From Saccharomycopsis phalli (Eukaryota > Ascomycota > Saccharomycetes > Ascoideales > Saccharomycopsidaceae), in contig CP073212.1 in NCBI GenBank assembly GCA_020342235.1, positions 434,001 to 498,000 of the forward strand: a stretch of 64,000 bases of DNA, given 5' to 3'. Below are positions 51,521-61,388 of this stretch, piece by piece. The stretch's first letter is position 1. Each line of letters begins with the position of its first letter. The notes under the pieces are model-generated. The model saw nothing but the letters and a program-made list of their open reading frames with translations, was not told where the DNA came from and did not search any database. The translations under genes and the position numbers were made by a program.

Positions 51521-52497
51521 GTAAATTTTTTTCAATGAAAAATGCCATCTAAATGAGCTGCAGCTAAATTTACCAGTCTGCAATTGTTGAATCCTATTGA
51601 GTATCGCATTGAATTATCGTTGATATCATTGATATTATTGATTATTATACTCTATAACTATCGTAGACTTGCGGAGATTGATATTGCCTTAACGAAAACG
51701 GCATCACTATATTGTGCAATTCCTTTGACAATCATTTCGTTCAATCTTGTCGAAAAATGATTCTAGAACCATGGGTCTCACCACCAAAATACTCGAAGCC
51801 GCTCCGTTGTAATTGTGAGTAATATTAGTCATCAATAACCAGTGAAATCCAATGTGTCGTGTGTATTGGCAAAATGACGGGGTCCAATTTAAATCAAATC
51901 GTGCCTCAATGTTGTCGCTTTTTCTGCTGGCTTGTCAAGCTCAAGATTGGAACAAACTAGGGCTTTTGAATTCATTTGTAGTTACTGTATTCTTATTCCA
52001 GTCTGACATCCTCGATTAGGCTTTGGAATTGTCTGTAGTGACTGTAATCCCATTCCAGTCTTTCAACAAGAATATCCAGTATGACATCCTCAATTATATC
52101 ACTTCATCTAGCCACAAGGGTCTAAGTTTTCACTCGACCAGAGGAATGGCCAGGGTTGTCTGTTTGGACTGTGCTTCTTTCAGCTTTATGATTTTAATGC
52201 GACTTTATTGAATGACGTTTGGTATTGAATCGATTGCCGTCTCTCGAATATGAGAATACTAATAGAACCCTTGATTTTTCCTAGAAATATATGAAAATAA
52301 TATGCTTTATTACTTCTATAACTATAAGAGGCTCCCCAGACTATAAAATAATGTTGGGCATGTCCAGTGGTGTATTTTATTCTACAATTGCCATTACTAT
52401 CTTCGCAACACTGTGATAAACCACACTGTAAATTCTACTATTTATCCTTCATATCTCGTTTATTCCTCTATATCCCATGCATTCAATTCTAGCCACC
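51521..52497. other. Intergenic region
   Basis: RSA3 promoter side and the 3' flank of the secreted-protein gene. AT-rich, with a degenerate repeated TGTAGTGACTGTA/TCCAGTCT segment at about 51975-52060. No gene is supported. Confidence 0.4.
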
Positions 52498-52923
52498 TCA
52501 AAAGTCCAGCTCAAGGTCGGTGGTGCTTGCTACAGATGGAAATCCGTCTAAAACGTCGGAATAATCAACATCGCTGGGGTCAATGCTTCTTCTGGCAAAA
52601 TCGTCGTCATCAACGTACTCATCAGATGACTTGGTATGCCAATCAACGGCATCTTTGGCGTATTCTCTGGTGCTCAAATCTTCGGTAGACTGTTTGGCAA
52701 AACCACGTTTCCCAATGTCCTGAAACCGCACACCCCTTACCACCACCTCAGGGGACCCGCTCCGTTTGTAGACATCATCTGTATCAGGGTCCAATTCTCT
52801 TGTGTGCACGACATTTGGTGTCGAAGGTGATCTTACCAAGGCACTGTGAGGTCTTGGAAACAACGGAGCAGCACCGACGGAAACTAAGCACAAGGCAATG
52901 CAATATAATACTTGGGGGTTCAT
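52498..52923 (-). CDS. Small secreted protein with Kex2-type cleavage sites
   Basis: I start at ATG 52923 (141 aa) because it opens a good signal peptide (MNPQVLYCIALCLVSVGAA, cleavage near residue 19). The mature part contains dibasic Kex2-type sites in YKR-SGS, GKR-GFA and ARR-SID contexts. These would release segments of about 19, 40 and 29 residues. The last two are acidic (SSDEYVDDDDF, SIDPSDVDYSD). There are no Cys, no GPI tail and no known domain. The layout is that of a Kex2-processed secreted peptide precursor, but the segments are not repeats of one another. The function is unknown. Confidence 0.6.
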   Translation of the reverse strand: MNPQVLYCIALCLVSVGAAPLFPRPHSALVRSPSTPNVVHTRELDPDTDDVYKRSGSPEVVVRGVRFQDIGKRGFAKQSTEDLSTREYAKDAVDWHTKSSDEYVDDDDFARRSIDPSDVDYSDVLDGFPSVASTTDLELDF

Positions 52924-53349
52924 ATTAAGATGAAAATATCCGAAATTATTGCAGGGTGGTATTTTTATATGATTGACGGCTGTTACAAAGGATGTCTCAG
53001 AGTTCTGCAGGTGCATGATATTTCGCAGTACCCTTGGATTAGTAGTGTTGGAAATTACAAATATACCCAGAACATTGTTATTTGTAAGATTAAAAGAGCA
53101 ATATTTGGTATTTGGTGAATATTTGGATGAGGGGTTGCAATTTATGATTCACTTTGCACAGTTTATGATTTACTTTGCAAGTGTCCCACGATATGTATGG
53201 ACGTGTAGTGACATGAAGGTTTTTCCTAATATTTTTGTCCTTTCCTTTTATTTTGTTATTTCTACCTGACAAAGGAAATGGACTTGGCTGTGCCATTTCC
53301 TTCCCACGACGAGTTTCCCTTTGCGAGTATAAAGAGTCAGACTTTGCGA

Positions 53350-53424
53350 GTATAAATAGTCAGACTTTTCTTTGAATAGTCAAGCGAATATATTTAGCTA
53401 TTTACCAACTCGTATCGTAGTTAC
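53350..53424 (+). repeat. Dispersed TATA module, copy D
   Basis: GTATAAATAGTCAGACTTTT, then CTTTGAATAGTCAAGCGAA, then TATATTTAGCTATTTACC, then AACTCGTATCGTAG. A 23-bp partial duplicate (GAGTATAAAGAGTCAGACTT) immediately precedes it at 53326-53347. Confidence 0.7.
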
Positions 53425-54174
53425 TATGTTATACGTTGATATTCAAATAGTTGATATTAAAATGACTGATTCAATGGCTGATTCAAATGGCTGGCTCAAT
53501 GGTTATGGTGATGACAATGTCGACAAGTATTGTAGTACCAAAATAGCTAGTAAAAAGCAAGTGCTATCAGTAAGATGTTCATGACATTTTTGCCTTGTAC
53601 CAAAATTTACAATGCAGTGCCATTTGCTTACTAGTGCCGGATTATCATGTCGTTTGATCAACGTCAGTGCAATTTCCACATTTGCTAGTACCCTTGTATG
53701 GTACATTACGCACAACCAGGATCTTCTGTAGATGTAATTTCATGGTACCAATTTATACTGGGCAATAGGAGAATCTAATCAAGTGAGTAGCAGGCCGATT
53801 TCATGTTGTGAATGTGAGTCGCAAGGTGTCGTTTATAGGATAAATCTTGGCGTGCGACTTGACATGAACTGGTATCGATTTCCGATTGGGATTGCTCGAG
53901 CACATGGAGGTGTTTCGGGGTTATGAAAAAAGATGCCGATGGAATGTTTTATGGAGTGGCATGATCCGTTTGATTTGAATTTACTGGGTGAATATGACTG
54001 AGTCAGGTTGGGAATAGTTGTATGGGGATTGTGGTCTGTTTGATTTTAGTTTGGATGTGGGCATGCTGTTGCGCCAACTTGGCTTTATGGCATGAGGAAG
54101 TTAATAGGTTGGAGGGAAATTCAAGAGGATGGACGGTTGTAGTGGATTTTGGGCAATGAATTTGGGCAATGAAT

Positions 54175-54250
54175 TTGTAGATGAATTTGTAGATGAATTT
54201 GTAGATGAATTTGTAGATGAGTATTTTAGATGAATTTGTAGATGAGTATT
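54175..54250. repeat. 12-bp tandem repeat GATGAATTTGTA
   Basis: Four to five perfect units, then variants (GATGAGTATTTTA). Non-coding. Confidence 0.85.
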
Positions 54251-54894
54251 TTAGACAATTATTGTGCAGTGAATTTAAATGAGTATTTCCAGATGATTTT
54301 TTAATGAATTTTGCATATAATTATTGTGCAATGAAATGTACATGGGTACTGCGAGGAGAATTTTTCCATGGTTTCTACGTTGGAATTGGCCTGTCCATGA
54401 ATTGCCGTGTCATGACCAAGATTGCCGTGCCTATAGGGATATTTTTCATTATTGACAATTGTATTTGTACATGATTGATTATTATTTGATTATTTGATTA
54501 TCTGATTATTATCACCAATATATCGTCAATACATCACCAATTGTCATAATACATTACCAATTGTCATGATACATCACCACGCTCATGAATACAAATGCTG
54601 ATCATGTGCGGACCAAAGGAAAATACAACTTGGCCGTGTAAGGAGGTGAAACAAGACCAAATGGGCGTGTCGCAAGATCACATCTACACACATGAGCGTA
54701 CGCCAGCAATCGATCCAAGCTTGTGTTACTATTGTTTGCGACTTATGATGTAATGATATTTTGACGAGACGGAGTGTTCCATGAGTAGATGGAGAGACGA
54801 AAGAGGCAGGATTGCAGGCGAGGGTGTCAAAATGTGTGGACATGCCTAAGAGCATAACTGGAGTAGCGAGACGTGGCGAGAGAATGTAGTGAAA

Positions 54895-55215
54895 ATGTAG
54901 TGAAAATGTAGTGAGATGGAGTGAATCAATGAGAGAGTAAATCAATGAGGGAGTAAATCAATGAGGGAGTGAGTGAATGAGGGAGTGAGTGAATGAGTGA
55001 ATGAGTGAATGAGTTAATTGAGTTAAATGAGTTAAATGAGTGAAAATACGAGTGAAAAATAAGCGACTGAATAACCAACTGAATAACTAAACAACCAACA
55101 ACCCACAACCCACTGAATAAACCCATTGATAAACATTGAATAAACACTGATAAACATTGATAAACACTGATACACTGATACACTGATACACTAATACACT
55201 GATACACTGGATAAG
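54895..55215. repeat. Simple-sequence repeats upstream of the permease
   Basis: First GTGAAAATGTA and GAGTGAATGAGGGA-type units (54895-55050), then TGATAAACATTGAATAAAC and a perfect CTGATACA run (about 55140-55210). They end roughly 115 bp before the permease ATG. Confidence 0.85.
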
Positions 55216-55330
55216 CACAACCACCAGCCATGACGTAATGTCCCAAAGCGGCAATGCGTTGGCGTATGACCCGGTCAGGGCCTTGGAGCCGCTACCTACA
55301 TAAGCAAGCGCCTGGCAGATTTTTTCGCCA

Positions 55331-57025
55331 ATGCCAAACTTTCGACAACTTCTCGCGGATACGTTTGTTCCCCATGCGCCGCAGGTGGTGAAGCGGAGCC
55401 AGATGGAGACGTCGTCGGCCAAGTCGCACTTGGCGCACGAAAAGTCGCTTGAGTTTGACGAGCTGAGCGGCGACGAGGTCACGTTGAACCAGACCCAGCG
55501 GCGGCTCTCGAAGCGGATGATCTACTTGATAGCCTTCTCCGGGGTCATTGGCACCGCGGTGTTTGTGTCCATGGGCGCGGCGCTCAACAAGGCCGGTCCG
55601 TTGTCGCTCTTGCTTGGGTTTGCGATATGGTGCATCCCGATCTTGTGCATCACCACCAGCATCGGCGAGATGGTCTGCTACTTGCCGATCCCGTCGCCGT
55701 TCATATCCATGGCCGGCCGCTGCTGCGACGAGGCCTTGGAGGTCACGGCCGGATGGAACTTTTGGTTCCTCCAGGCCGCACTTATTCCCTATGAGGTCGT
55801 TGGCGTCAACACCATCATCCACTTTTGGCGCAACGACTACTCGCCGGCGATCCCGCTTGTGGTGCAGATTGTGCTCTACTTCCTCATCAACGTGATTGCG
55901 GTGCAAGTGTATGGTGAGGTCGAGTTCTGGTTGTCAATTGGCAAGGTTGTGCTTGCTGTTGGCATCATGCTCTTTACCTTTGTCACCATGGTTGGCGGAA
56001 ACCCGCACCATGACCGCTACGGGTTCCGCTACTGGAAGGATCCTGGCGCCATGAACCAGTATCTTTCAAAAGGCGACTGGGGCCGGTTTCTCGGGCTCTT
56101 TGCGGCGATTTCCACCGCCTGCTTCACCATCGCCGGCCCTGAGTACGTCTCCATGACCGCAGCAGAAACCATCAACCCGCGCAAAGTCTTGCCCAAGGCA
56201 TTCCGCCAGATGTTCTACCGCTTGACGTTCCTCTTCCTCGGACTAGCACTCTGCATGGGCATTGTCTGCGCATACAACGACCCAATGTTGGTCAAGGCCT
56301 TGAAGGACGGGGCTCCTGGCGCAGGGGCCTCGCCGTTTGTCATTGCCATGACAAACCTCAACATCAGAGTGCTTCCTGACGTCGTCAACGGCGCACTTGT
56401 CATTGCCGCGTTCTCCCTGGGCAACTCATACACCTACACGTCCTCGAGAACGCTCTATGGGCTCGCAAAACAGGGCCACGCTCCCAAGATTTTCACCTAT
56501 TGCACCAAGTCCGGCACGCCCATGTACGCGATCCTCGCGTCCTTGGCCTGGTCGTTCCTCTCGTTCTTGCAAATGTCAGAAAACTCCGCCACCGTGCTCG
56601 GCTACATTGTCTCGTTGGTCACAGTCGCTCAGCTCGTCAACTACGTCATCTGCTGCGTGACATATGTCAACTTCTTCCGCGCCCTCAAGGCACAGTGCAT
56701 CTCCCGCTCCACGCTTCCTTACGTGGGGTACTGCCAGCCGTACTTGGCGTACGTCGGCGGGTTTTGCGCCGCAGCAATGTGTCTTCTCTCGGGTTACTCG
56801 GTGTTTGTCAAGGGCAATTGGGACGTCAAGACGTTTATCTTCAACTACGTCATGATCCCAGTCGACATTCTCATCTATGTCGCCGCCAAGTTGTACTTTC
56901 GCAAGGGCTGGATCAAGCCCGAGGAGGTCGACTTGCAAACAGGGCTCAAGGAGATTGAGGATTATGAGGAGCAGTTTCGCATCCAGAATCCAGAGTCCAA
57001 GAAGCGTCGTTTTAAAATTGTATAG
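55331..57025 (+). CDS. Amino-acid permease (APC superfamily, YAT type)
   Basis: Plasma-membrane proton symporter for amino acids by homology. The product has 564 residues with a hydrophilic N-terminus (1-60), then twelve predicted membrane helices. Helix 1 carries the APC motif (AFSGVIGTAVFVSMGAALNK, residues about 69-88). Others of note are YLPIPSPFISMAGR, GFRYWKDPGAMNQY and the conserved AAETINPRKVLPKAFRQMFYR loop. The C-terminal tail is charged and ends ESKKRRFKIV. It shares patterns with both Dip5 (HDR.GFRYW.DPGA) and Agp2 (CYLPI); the substrate cannot be settled. The usual GG/GT of helix 1 reads SGVIGTAVF. ATG 55331 is first; ATG 55403 is possible. Confidence 0.9.
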   Translation: MPNFRQLLADTFVPHAPQVVKRSQMETSSAKSHLAHEKSLEFDELSGDEVTLNQTQRRLSKRMIYLIAFSGVIGTAVFVSMGAALNKAGPLSLLLGFAIWCIPILCITTSIGEMVCYLPIPSPFISMAGRCCDEALEVTAGWNFWFLQAALIPYEVVGVNTIIHFWRNDYSPAIPLVVQIVLYFLINVIAVQVYGEVEFWLSIGKVVLAVGIMLFTFVTMVGGNPHHDRYGFRYWKDPGAMNQYLSKGDWGRFLGLFAAISTACFTIAGPEYVSMTAAETINPRKVLPKAFRQMFYRLTFLFLGLALCMGIVCAYNDPMLVKALKDGAPGAGASPFVIAMTNLNIRVLPDVVNGALVIAAFSLGNSYTYTSSRTLYGLAKQGHAPKIFTYCTKSGTPMYAILASLAWSFLSFLQMSENSATVLGYIVSLVTVAQLVNYVICCVTYVNFFRALKAQCISRSTLPYVGYCQPYLAYVGGFCAAAMCLLSGYSVFVKGNWDVKTFIFNYVMIPVDILIYVAAKLYFRKGWIKPEEVDLQTGLKEIEDYEEQFRIQNPESKKRRFKIV

Positions 57026-59039
57026 TATGCATGTCGGGGAGTTGATTTAGCGGGTTGAGCGGGTTGCTTGACTTATCGGATATTGGCATGTTGTCCAGCG
57101 AGTACTCCAGAAAGTCTATAATTCCAGCAAGTCTATAACTCCAGCAAGTCTATAACTCCAGCAAGTCTATAACTCCAGCAAGTCTATAACTCCAGCAAGT
57201 CTATAACTCCAGCAAGTCTATAACTCCAGCAAGTCTATAACTTGTCCAGCAAGTCTATAATTTTGTTATTCAACCGACATTCAGTATACTTGAATTGTGT
57301 TGATGTTCCGTCTAGAATCCAAGCCAAGCGTCGTTTAAATGTATAGCATGTTTTGCGTCGATATTCCACAAGTCGAGCAATGTTTAAAATATATACCATG
57401 TTTTGTCGATATTTCTTGTAGCACAGTTGGCCTGGATCGTATCATGGCATTGGATTGTAATCTGTCCATATATGTATCTGTCCATATCTTGTCTCTTTCA
57501 TATCTTGTCTCTTTCATATCTTATCTCTTCCACAACTTATCTCTTCCAAAAATTATCTCTTCCACATCTTCTTCCACATCTTCTTCCTTATTCACTACTG
57601 GATTCACCTCTTTTAAATCACTCCATGTGGGGAAAAATTAGTCATGTAAAATTTCATCTTCCTCGTCCCGCACATTGCAATATTTAAAGTTATCTCACCT
57701 CCTGGCCATTTAAAGTTCCTCGGCTCGAGCTAAATCATCCTACTTTTTAGCCCATCAAAACATCTTGCGTAATCCCCTGTGTTTACGTCAATAAACTTTC
57801 TTGGCCTATTTCACCCGGCTCCTCCGCACAGTATCACGCAATCCCTCCGAAAATCACAGTGGCTCTTTAATCTAAACCCTAATTAAATTTCCCTCGCTCT
57901 CGTCCACCAAAATAATCACCGGTTTCGGTCTCTCGCCAAGCGTGAATATCATTCTCGAAAGTTCTATTATCAAGTGTTCTGCAAGCTAAAAAACCTTATC
58001 TGAGCTAGTCTCAATCGCAAACGTTGGTACTCATCCCATTAGCAACAGTGCATACCAATGGTCCATAGCAAGGCCTTGGTCCGGTTGAATTTCACACAAA
58101 TTGGTATGCCATGGCGACGTAATTGGCATTGTTGACTAATGCGCAATGGGCGTGGCATGAATAATGTAGCAAATGAATAAAGTCAAAGCTTATCAGTCGG
58201 ATTGACACAGTCACTACCATCATTTGTACAATAGCATCATGTTCGTCGTCATCCGTAGTTTACCTCAGCCGCATCACTTGTGCAACCCGTAAATGCCCTT
58301 GGCGTCTTGTCAGGGAAATTTGCGTCCTATTCAGCCTGGCTCTTGCCTTGCAATTCCTTTGTCATGACCACCGTCCTCGGAGACACCTTCATGATATTTC
58401 CCTAATGACATATTTTGAGCTTAATCTCAAATACTGTGGGCTATCTCGTCTTGGAACAGTGTTGACCAGGTAATAATGTAGTGAATCCAAAATCTCAGAA
58501 ATCAATCACAGTCTCGCTGGGCTGTTGTATCACTATAATATAATGGTTTACATATAATTTTGACTATATTCTACGTTATTGTTCTTCAAGAGCCTATACA
58601 GGATGTACCTTGCAAGGATATAAACAATATGTTACAAATGCCAAAGGGAAAATGGTTGACAGACGGTAAAATGTTCACAGAAGACATCAGTAGAACTACA
58701 ATATAATTAGAGTAAACACATTAAATTCTTTATTGTCAATTTATATAAAAATAATTATAGTTCAGTGGTACGCTATCCCAGCAGAGTTGCAAATATACAC
58801 TTTTAAATTCATGAAAGTCATTACAAAGCACACAAACAGCCATTATATCCCACTCGACTTTAGAATCAGTGCCACTAAGATATTAAAAAACATCTTAATT
58901 ATCAAAAGAAACTCCTGATACGCTTTCATATACCTCAAAATGCTTTCGTTGGCAATAAAAGTGATGTTAATCTTGTAATACACAAAAAAACTTCTAATTT
59001 TTAGTCTTGCATTTACAAAAATTTTCACTGTGCATGAAA
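57026..59039. other. 2 kb intergenic region
   Basis: Holds a 17-bp tandem array (57110-57262) right after the permease and a CTCTTTCATATCTT/CTCTTCCA pyrimidine-rich repeat (57490-57590). The remainder is unremarkable AT-rich DNA up to the tRNA-Pro gene. No gene is supported. Confidence 0.5.
57110..57262. repeat. 17-bp tandem repeat
   Basis: About nine units of CCAGCAAGTCTATAACT, seven of them identical, starting about 85 bp after the permease stop and probably within its 3' UTR or terminator region. Confidence 0.9.
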
Positions 59040-59147
59040 GGCGGCGTGGTCTAGTGGTATGATTCTCGCTTTGGGTAGCGAACCTGATTAACTCAGGTAC
59101 AAACACAAACATGTGAGAGGCCCAGGGTTCAATTCCCTGCTCCGCCC
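59040..59147 (+). tRNA. tRNA-Pro (TGG) with a 36-nt intron
   Basis: The exons fold as GGCGGCG...CTCCGCC (with the C6/U67 mismatch position also unpaired in yeast tRNA-Pro), D arm GTCTAGTGG, anticodon stem CTCGC/GTGAG, loop TTTGGGT (anticodon TGG) and T arm GGTTCAATTCC. Mature length is 72 nt. The intron lies at 59076-59111, directly 3' of position 37 as in all nuclear tRNA introns, and contains AACCTGA...TCAGGT that can pair. A TTTTTT terminator follows. It decodes CCN proline codons. Confidence 0.95.
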
Positions 59148-59153
59148 TTTTTT
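59148..59153 (+). terminator. Pol III terminator of tRNA-Pro
   Basis: Six consecutive T directly after the discriminator base. Confidence 0.85.
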
Positions 59154-59288
59154 GCGTGTTGTCTCAAGCCGCAATAATATTTATTTTTATACTTTAGTGA
59201 CATGGCCAATATTCATGTTATAAATATAACTTAGCTGGGGCTTGAACTCAAACAATGGCATGGGTGGAAACACGGTCCACATCTGGTT

Positions 59289-59966
59289 ATGAGCGTTATA
59301 AAACCGCTCAAGGACTCAATTCTGATTATGGCAAGAGTACGACTGAGACAAGAAATCATTTCGCATCAATTATCTTGGCTTTTAAGGCACGGTGCGGTGA
59401 AAGAAGGATTGGATATTGATGAATCGGGATATGTTGTTGTTGCGGATATATTAAATCACAATCGGATCAAATCGAGCAAAGCGACGTTTGCGGAGATACA
59501 AGAAATCGTCAAGGCGGACTCGAAGCAGCGGTACAAGCTTGTAGCGGACGTGGAAGATGATGATCCAAAGCACTGGCGGATTTGTGCTGTGCAAGGGCAT
59601 TCTATAGCCAAAGTTAATCGGGAGTATTGTAAAGTGACGATGGACTTTGATAAGCAGGCGATCCATGGCACTTCTTTGAGGAGCTGGGACTTGATAAAGG
59701 AGCAGGGTTTGTCTAAAATGGACCGGAACCATATTCATATGGCGCTAGATATACCTTCGAGCAGGAATTCGGCGGTGATTAGCGGGATGCGGAACACCAG
59801 TCAGGTTTTTATATATGTCGACGTAAAAAAGGCGATTGGTGAGCATGGCATTGACTTTTTTATTTCTGACAATAACGTTGTTCTTAGTCTGGGGGACTCT
59901 AAAGGGTTTATTCCCGTGGACTGTTTTGAGAAGGTTGTTACTTCCAAGGGGGAGGTGTTGATGTGA
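59289..59966 (+). CDS. TPT1: tRNA 2'-phosphotransferase
   Basis: Removes the 2'-phosphate left at the splice junction after tRNA ligation, transferring it to NAD+. The product has 225 residues (S. cerevisiae Tpt1 230). Family motifs in order: LSWLLRHGAVKEGLDIDESGYV (catalytic Arg region), LNHNRIKSS, IQEIVKADSKQRYKL, ICAVQGHSI, IHGTSLRSWDLIKEQGLSKMDRNHIHM, VISGMRNTSQVFIYVDVKKA (NAD pocket) and a final GFIPVDCFEKV. Start choice: ATG 59289 or ATG 59328 (MARVRLRQEI); the second gives a length nearer the family core. It lies 140 bp downstream of an intron-bearing tRNA gene, the class of RNA whose maturation needs it. Confidence 0.95.
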   Translation: MSVIKPLKDSILIMARVRLRQEIISHQLSWLLRHGAVKEGLDIDESGYVVVADILNHNRIKSSKATFAEIQEIVKADSKQRYKLVADVEDDDPKHWRICAVQGHSIAKVNREYCKVTMDFDKQAIHGTSLRSWDLIKEQGLSKMDRNHIHMALDIPSSRNSAVISGMRNTSQVFIYVDVKKAIGEHGIDFFISDNNVVLSLGDSKGFIPVDCFEKVVTSKGEVLM

Positions 59967-60837
59967 TGGTCGTAGATAGGAGTGAGGCTGAATAGAAGGA
60001 GTATAATGGAATAGAAAAAGTGTAGTTGACAAAGGCAGTGAATTACAAAAGACTCTTAAAGTTTCTGCAATTTCTATAAGAGGGCAATCACCTGGTGATT
60101 TTATCCTTGTAGTTGAATGAAACCAGTTGTAATGTCGTAACTAGGATTCGAGTTGGTAAAATAGTTAAAATACATTTGCTTGACTGTTCAAAGTCTGGCT
60201 ATAGATGAGGAGACTCATTCTCTGTAGAAATGAACTTGGCTAGACCATTGCAGTTTGGATGGCCAGAATAGCCAGTTTGTATGATTTCCAGTTATCAAGG
60301 AATTGGACTGGTGGTTTCCATGAATCGAAAACTTGGAGTCACTTTGAGATTATTTGTAAGCTGATGACTAGTATTTTGAAGCACCAAGCCAAAGCCCATC
60401 CGCGCCAGTCTACTTCAAACTACCCAGATTAACAAAATCTCGAGAGTGACAAATCCCAATACTCACTTATAGCGGGTATGCTACAAGCAACAGTCCTACA
60501 AATCCCAGATATCAGAACCAAAGAGTGGCAGAGCTAGGAATGGGAAAATAGTATACATGATCGCCATTGTTTAGAGTTCTTGGGAGCCTGGATTCTACTG
60601 AAATACTAGGCTTGCTCAGTTTAATATACAACACACTTGGCAAGTATATTTCAACTGAAAATCAGTCTACAAAGCTGTAGAGTTTTACTAAATGGAACAT
60701 GAATCTTCAGGCATGAGATTAAAGGGCCAACTTGTATACGAGGCGACCAGGCTTGTACAAGCACTACGAATTGGCAAATCTGGTTAAATTAAATTTCCCA
60801 GAGTTATTCGAGAGGTAGTAATGACTTGGACTTTGAT

Positions 60838-60905
60838 GATTTAGTCTTTGAATAGTCTTTGATTAGTCTTTGAATAGTCTTTGATTAGTCTTTGATTAGT
60901 CTTTG
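60838..60905. repeat. 12-bp tandem repeat TAGTCTTTGAAT
   Basis: Five to six TAGTCTTTGAA/TTAGTCTTTGAT units. The unit resembles the CTTTGAATAGTC block of the dispersed TATA modules. Confidence 0.8.
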
Positions 60906-61203
60906 ATGATTTCTTCAAGAGCAGCCTTGGGATGTTCCTGAGTAATGTACATATCAAATACCATACTTTCGGGTCAATATATAGCGAAATACCATAATAA
61001 ATATATACTGTAATGCTCAGACTGTACAATTGGCATGGCGTATAAGCCTTTTATATACATTCAATTACGAGCGTATTGTATGGCGTACAAACAGACCTTT
61101 TATATCACCAAGTGCACTATATAAACAGACCTGGCTTGGACCAATTACAAAGAAACTACATTGCTTATAAAATACACCTCAACGTATACACTTGGCTCTG
61201 GCT

Positions 61204-61210
61204 TATATAA
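61204..61210 (+). promoter_or_regulatory. REB1 TATA box
   Basis: TATATAA about 180 bp upstream of the REB1 ATG, the best core-promoter candidate; it implies a leader of roughly 100-140 nt. Confidence 0.5.
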
Positions 61211-61221
61211 GGCTTGTTATG

Positions 61222-61253
61222 CGTGCCAGAGACTGCGCACAGCTTCTGGCACG
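61222..61253 (+). other. Perfect hairpin in the REB1 leader region
   Basis: CGTGCCAGA (61222-61230) and its exact reverse complement TCTGGCACG (61245-61253) enclose 14 bases that can themselves pair as CTG-CGCA-CAG. It lies just downstream of the TATA box, so it is probably near the 5' end of the mRNA or around the start site. Confidence 0.6.
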
Positions 61254-61293
61254 GTGGACTCACCTGATTGGCCAGCTGCACATCCTTGCCACC

Positions 61294-61356
61294 ATGAAAA
61301 AATTTATAAGGGTAACTTTGTTCGCAAGACTAAGGGTAACCAGTTTGCAAATTTAA
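61294..61356 (+). CDS. Upstream ORF in the REB1 leader (20 residues)
   Basis: ACCATGAAAAAA gives a strong yeast initiation context. The frame runs MKKFIRVTLFARLRVTSLQI and stops 32 bp before the REB1 ATG. If included in the leader it would reduce REB1 translation. Two GGGTAAC sites lie inside it and a third overlaps its end. Confidence 0.4.
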   Translation: MKKFIRVTLFARLRVTSLQI

Positions 61357-61385
61357 GGGTAACCAGTTAACACTAAGAGGGTAAC
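61309..61385 (+). promoter_or_regulatory. Four regularly spaced GGGTAAC (Reb1 half-consensus) sites before REB1
   Basis: AGGGTAAC occurs at 61309-61316, 61333-61340, 61356-61363 and 61378-61385. Start-to-start spacing is 24, 23 and 22 bp, about two helical turns each, and the last ends 3 bp before the ATG. GGGTAA is the core of the Reb1 recognition sequence (CGGGTAA). The cluster predicts binding of Reb1 to its own gene, with autoregulation or transcriptional roadblock. Confidence 0.65.
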
Positions 61386-61388
61386 TAA

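Larger units (their letters stand above)
52924..55330. other. 2.4 kb intergenic region with repeats
   Basis: Contains dispersed module copy D (53350-53424) with a partial duplicate just before it, a 12-bp GATGAATTTGTA tandem tract (54175-54250), and simple repeats of GAGTGAATGAGT and ACTGATAAACA/ACTGATAC type (54895-55215) running up to the permease. Open frames are short and without motifs. Confidence 0.5.
59967..61388. other. Intergenic region and REB1 promoter
   Basis: The left part is AT-rich with nothing recognised. A TAGTCTTTGAA/TAGTCTTTGAT 12-bp tandem repeat spans 60838-60905. The right 200 bp is the REB1 control region: TATA box at about 61204, perfect hairpin, short upstream ORF and four GGGTAAC sites. 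Confidence 0.5.

Noticed and set aside
57110-57262. CRISPR-like regular repeats
   Set aside because: Units are head-to-tail without spacers and the genome is eukaryotic; a minisatellite.
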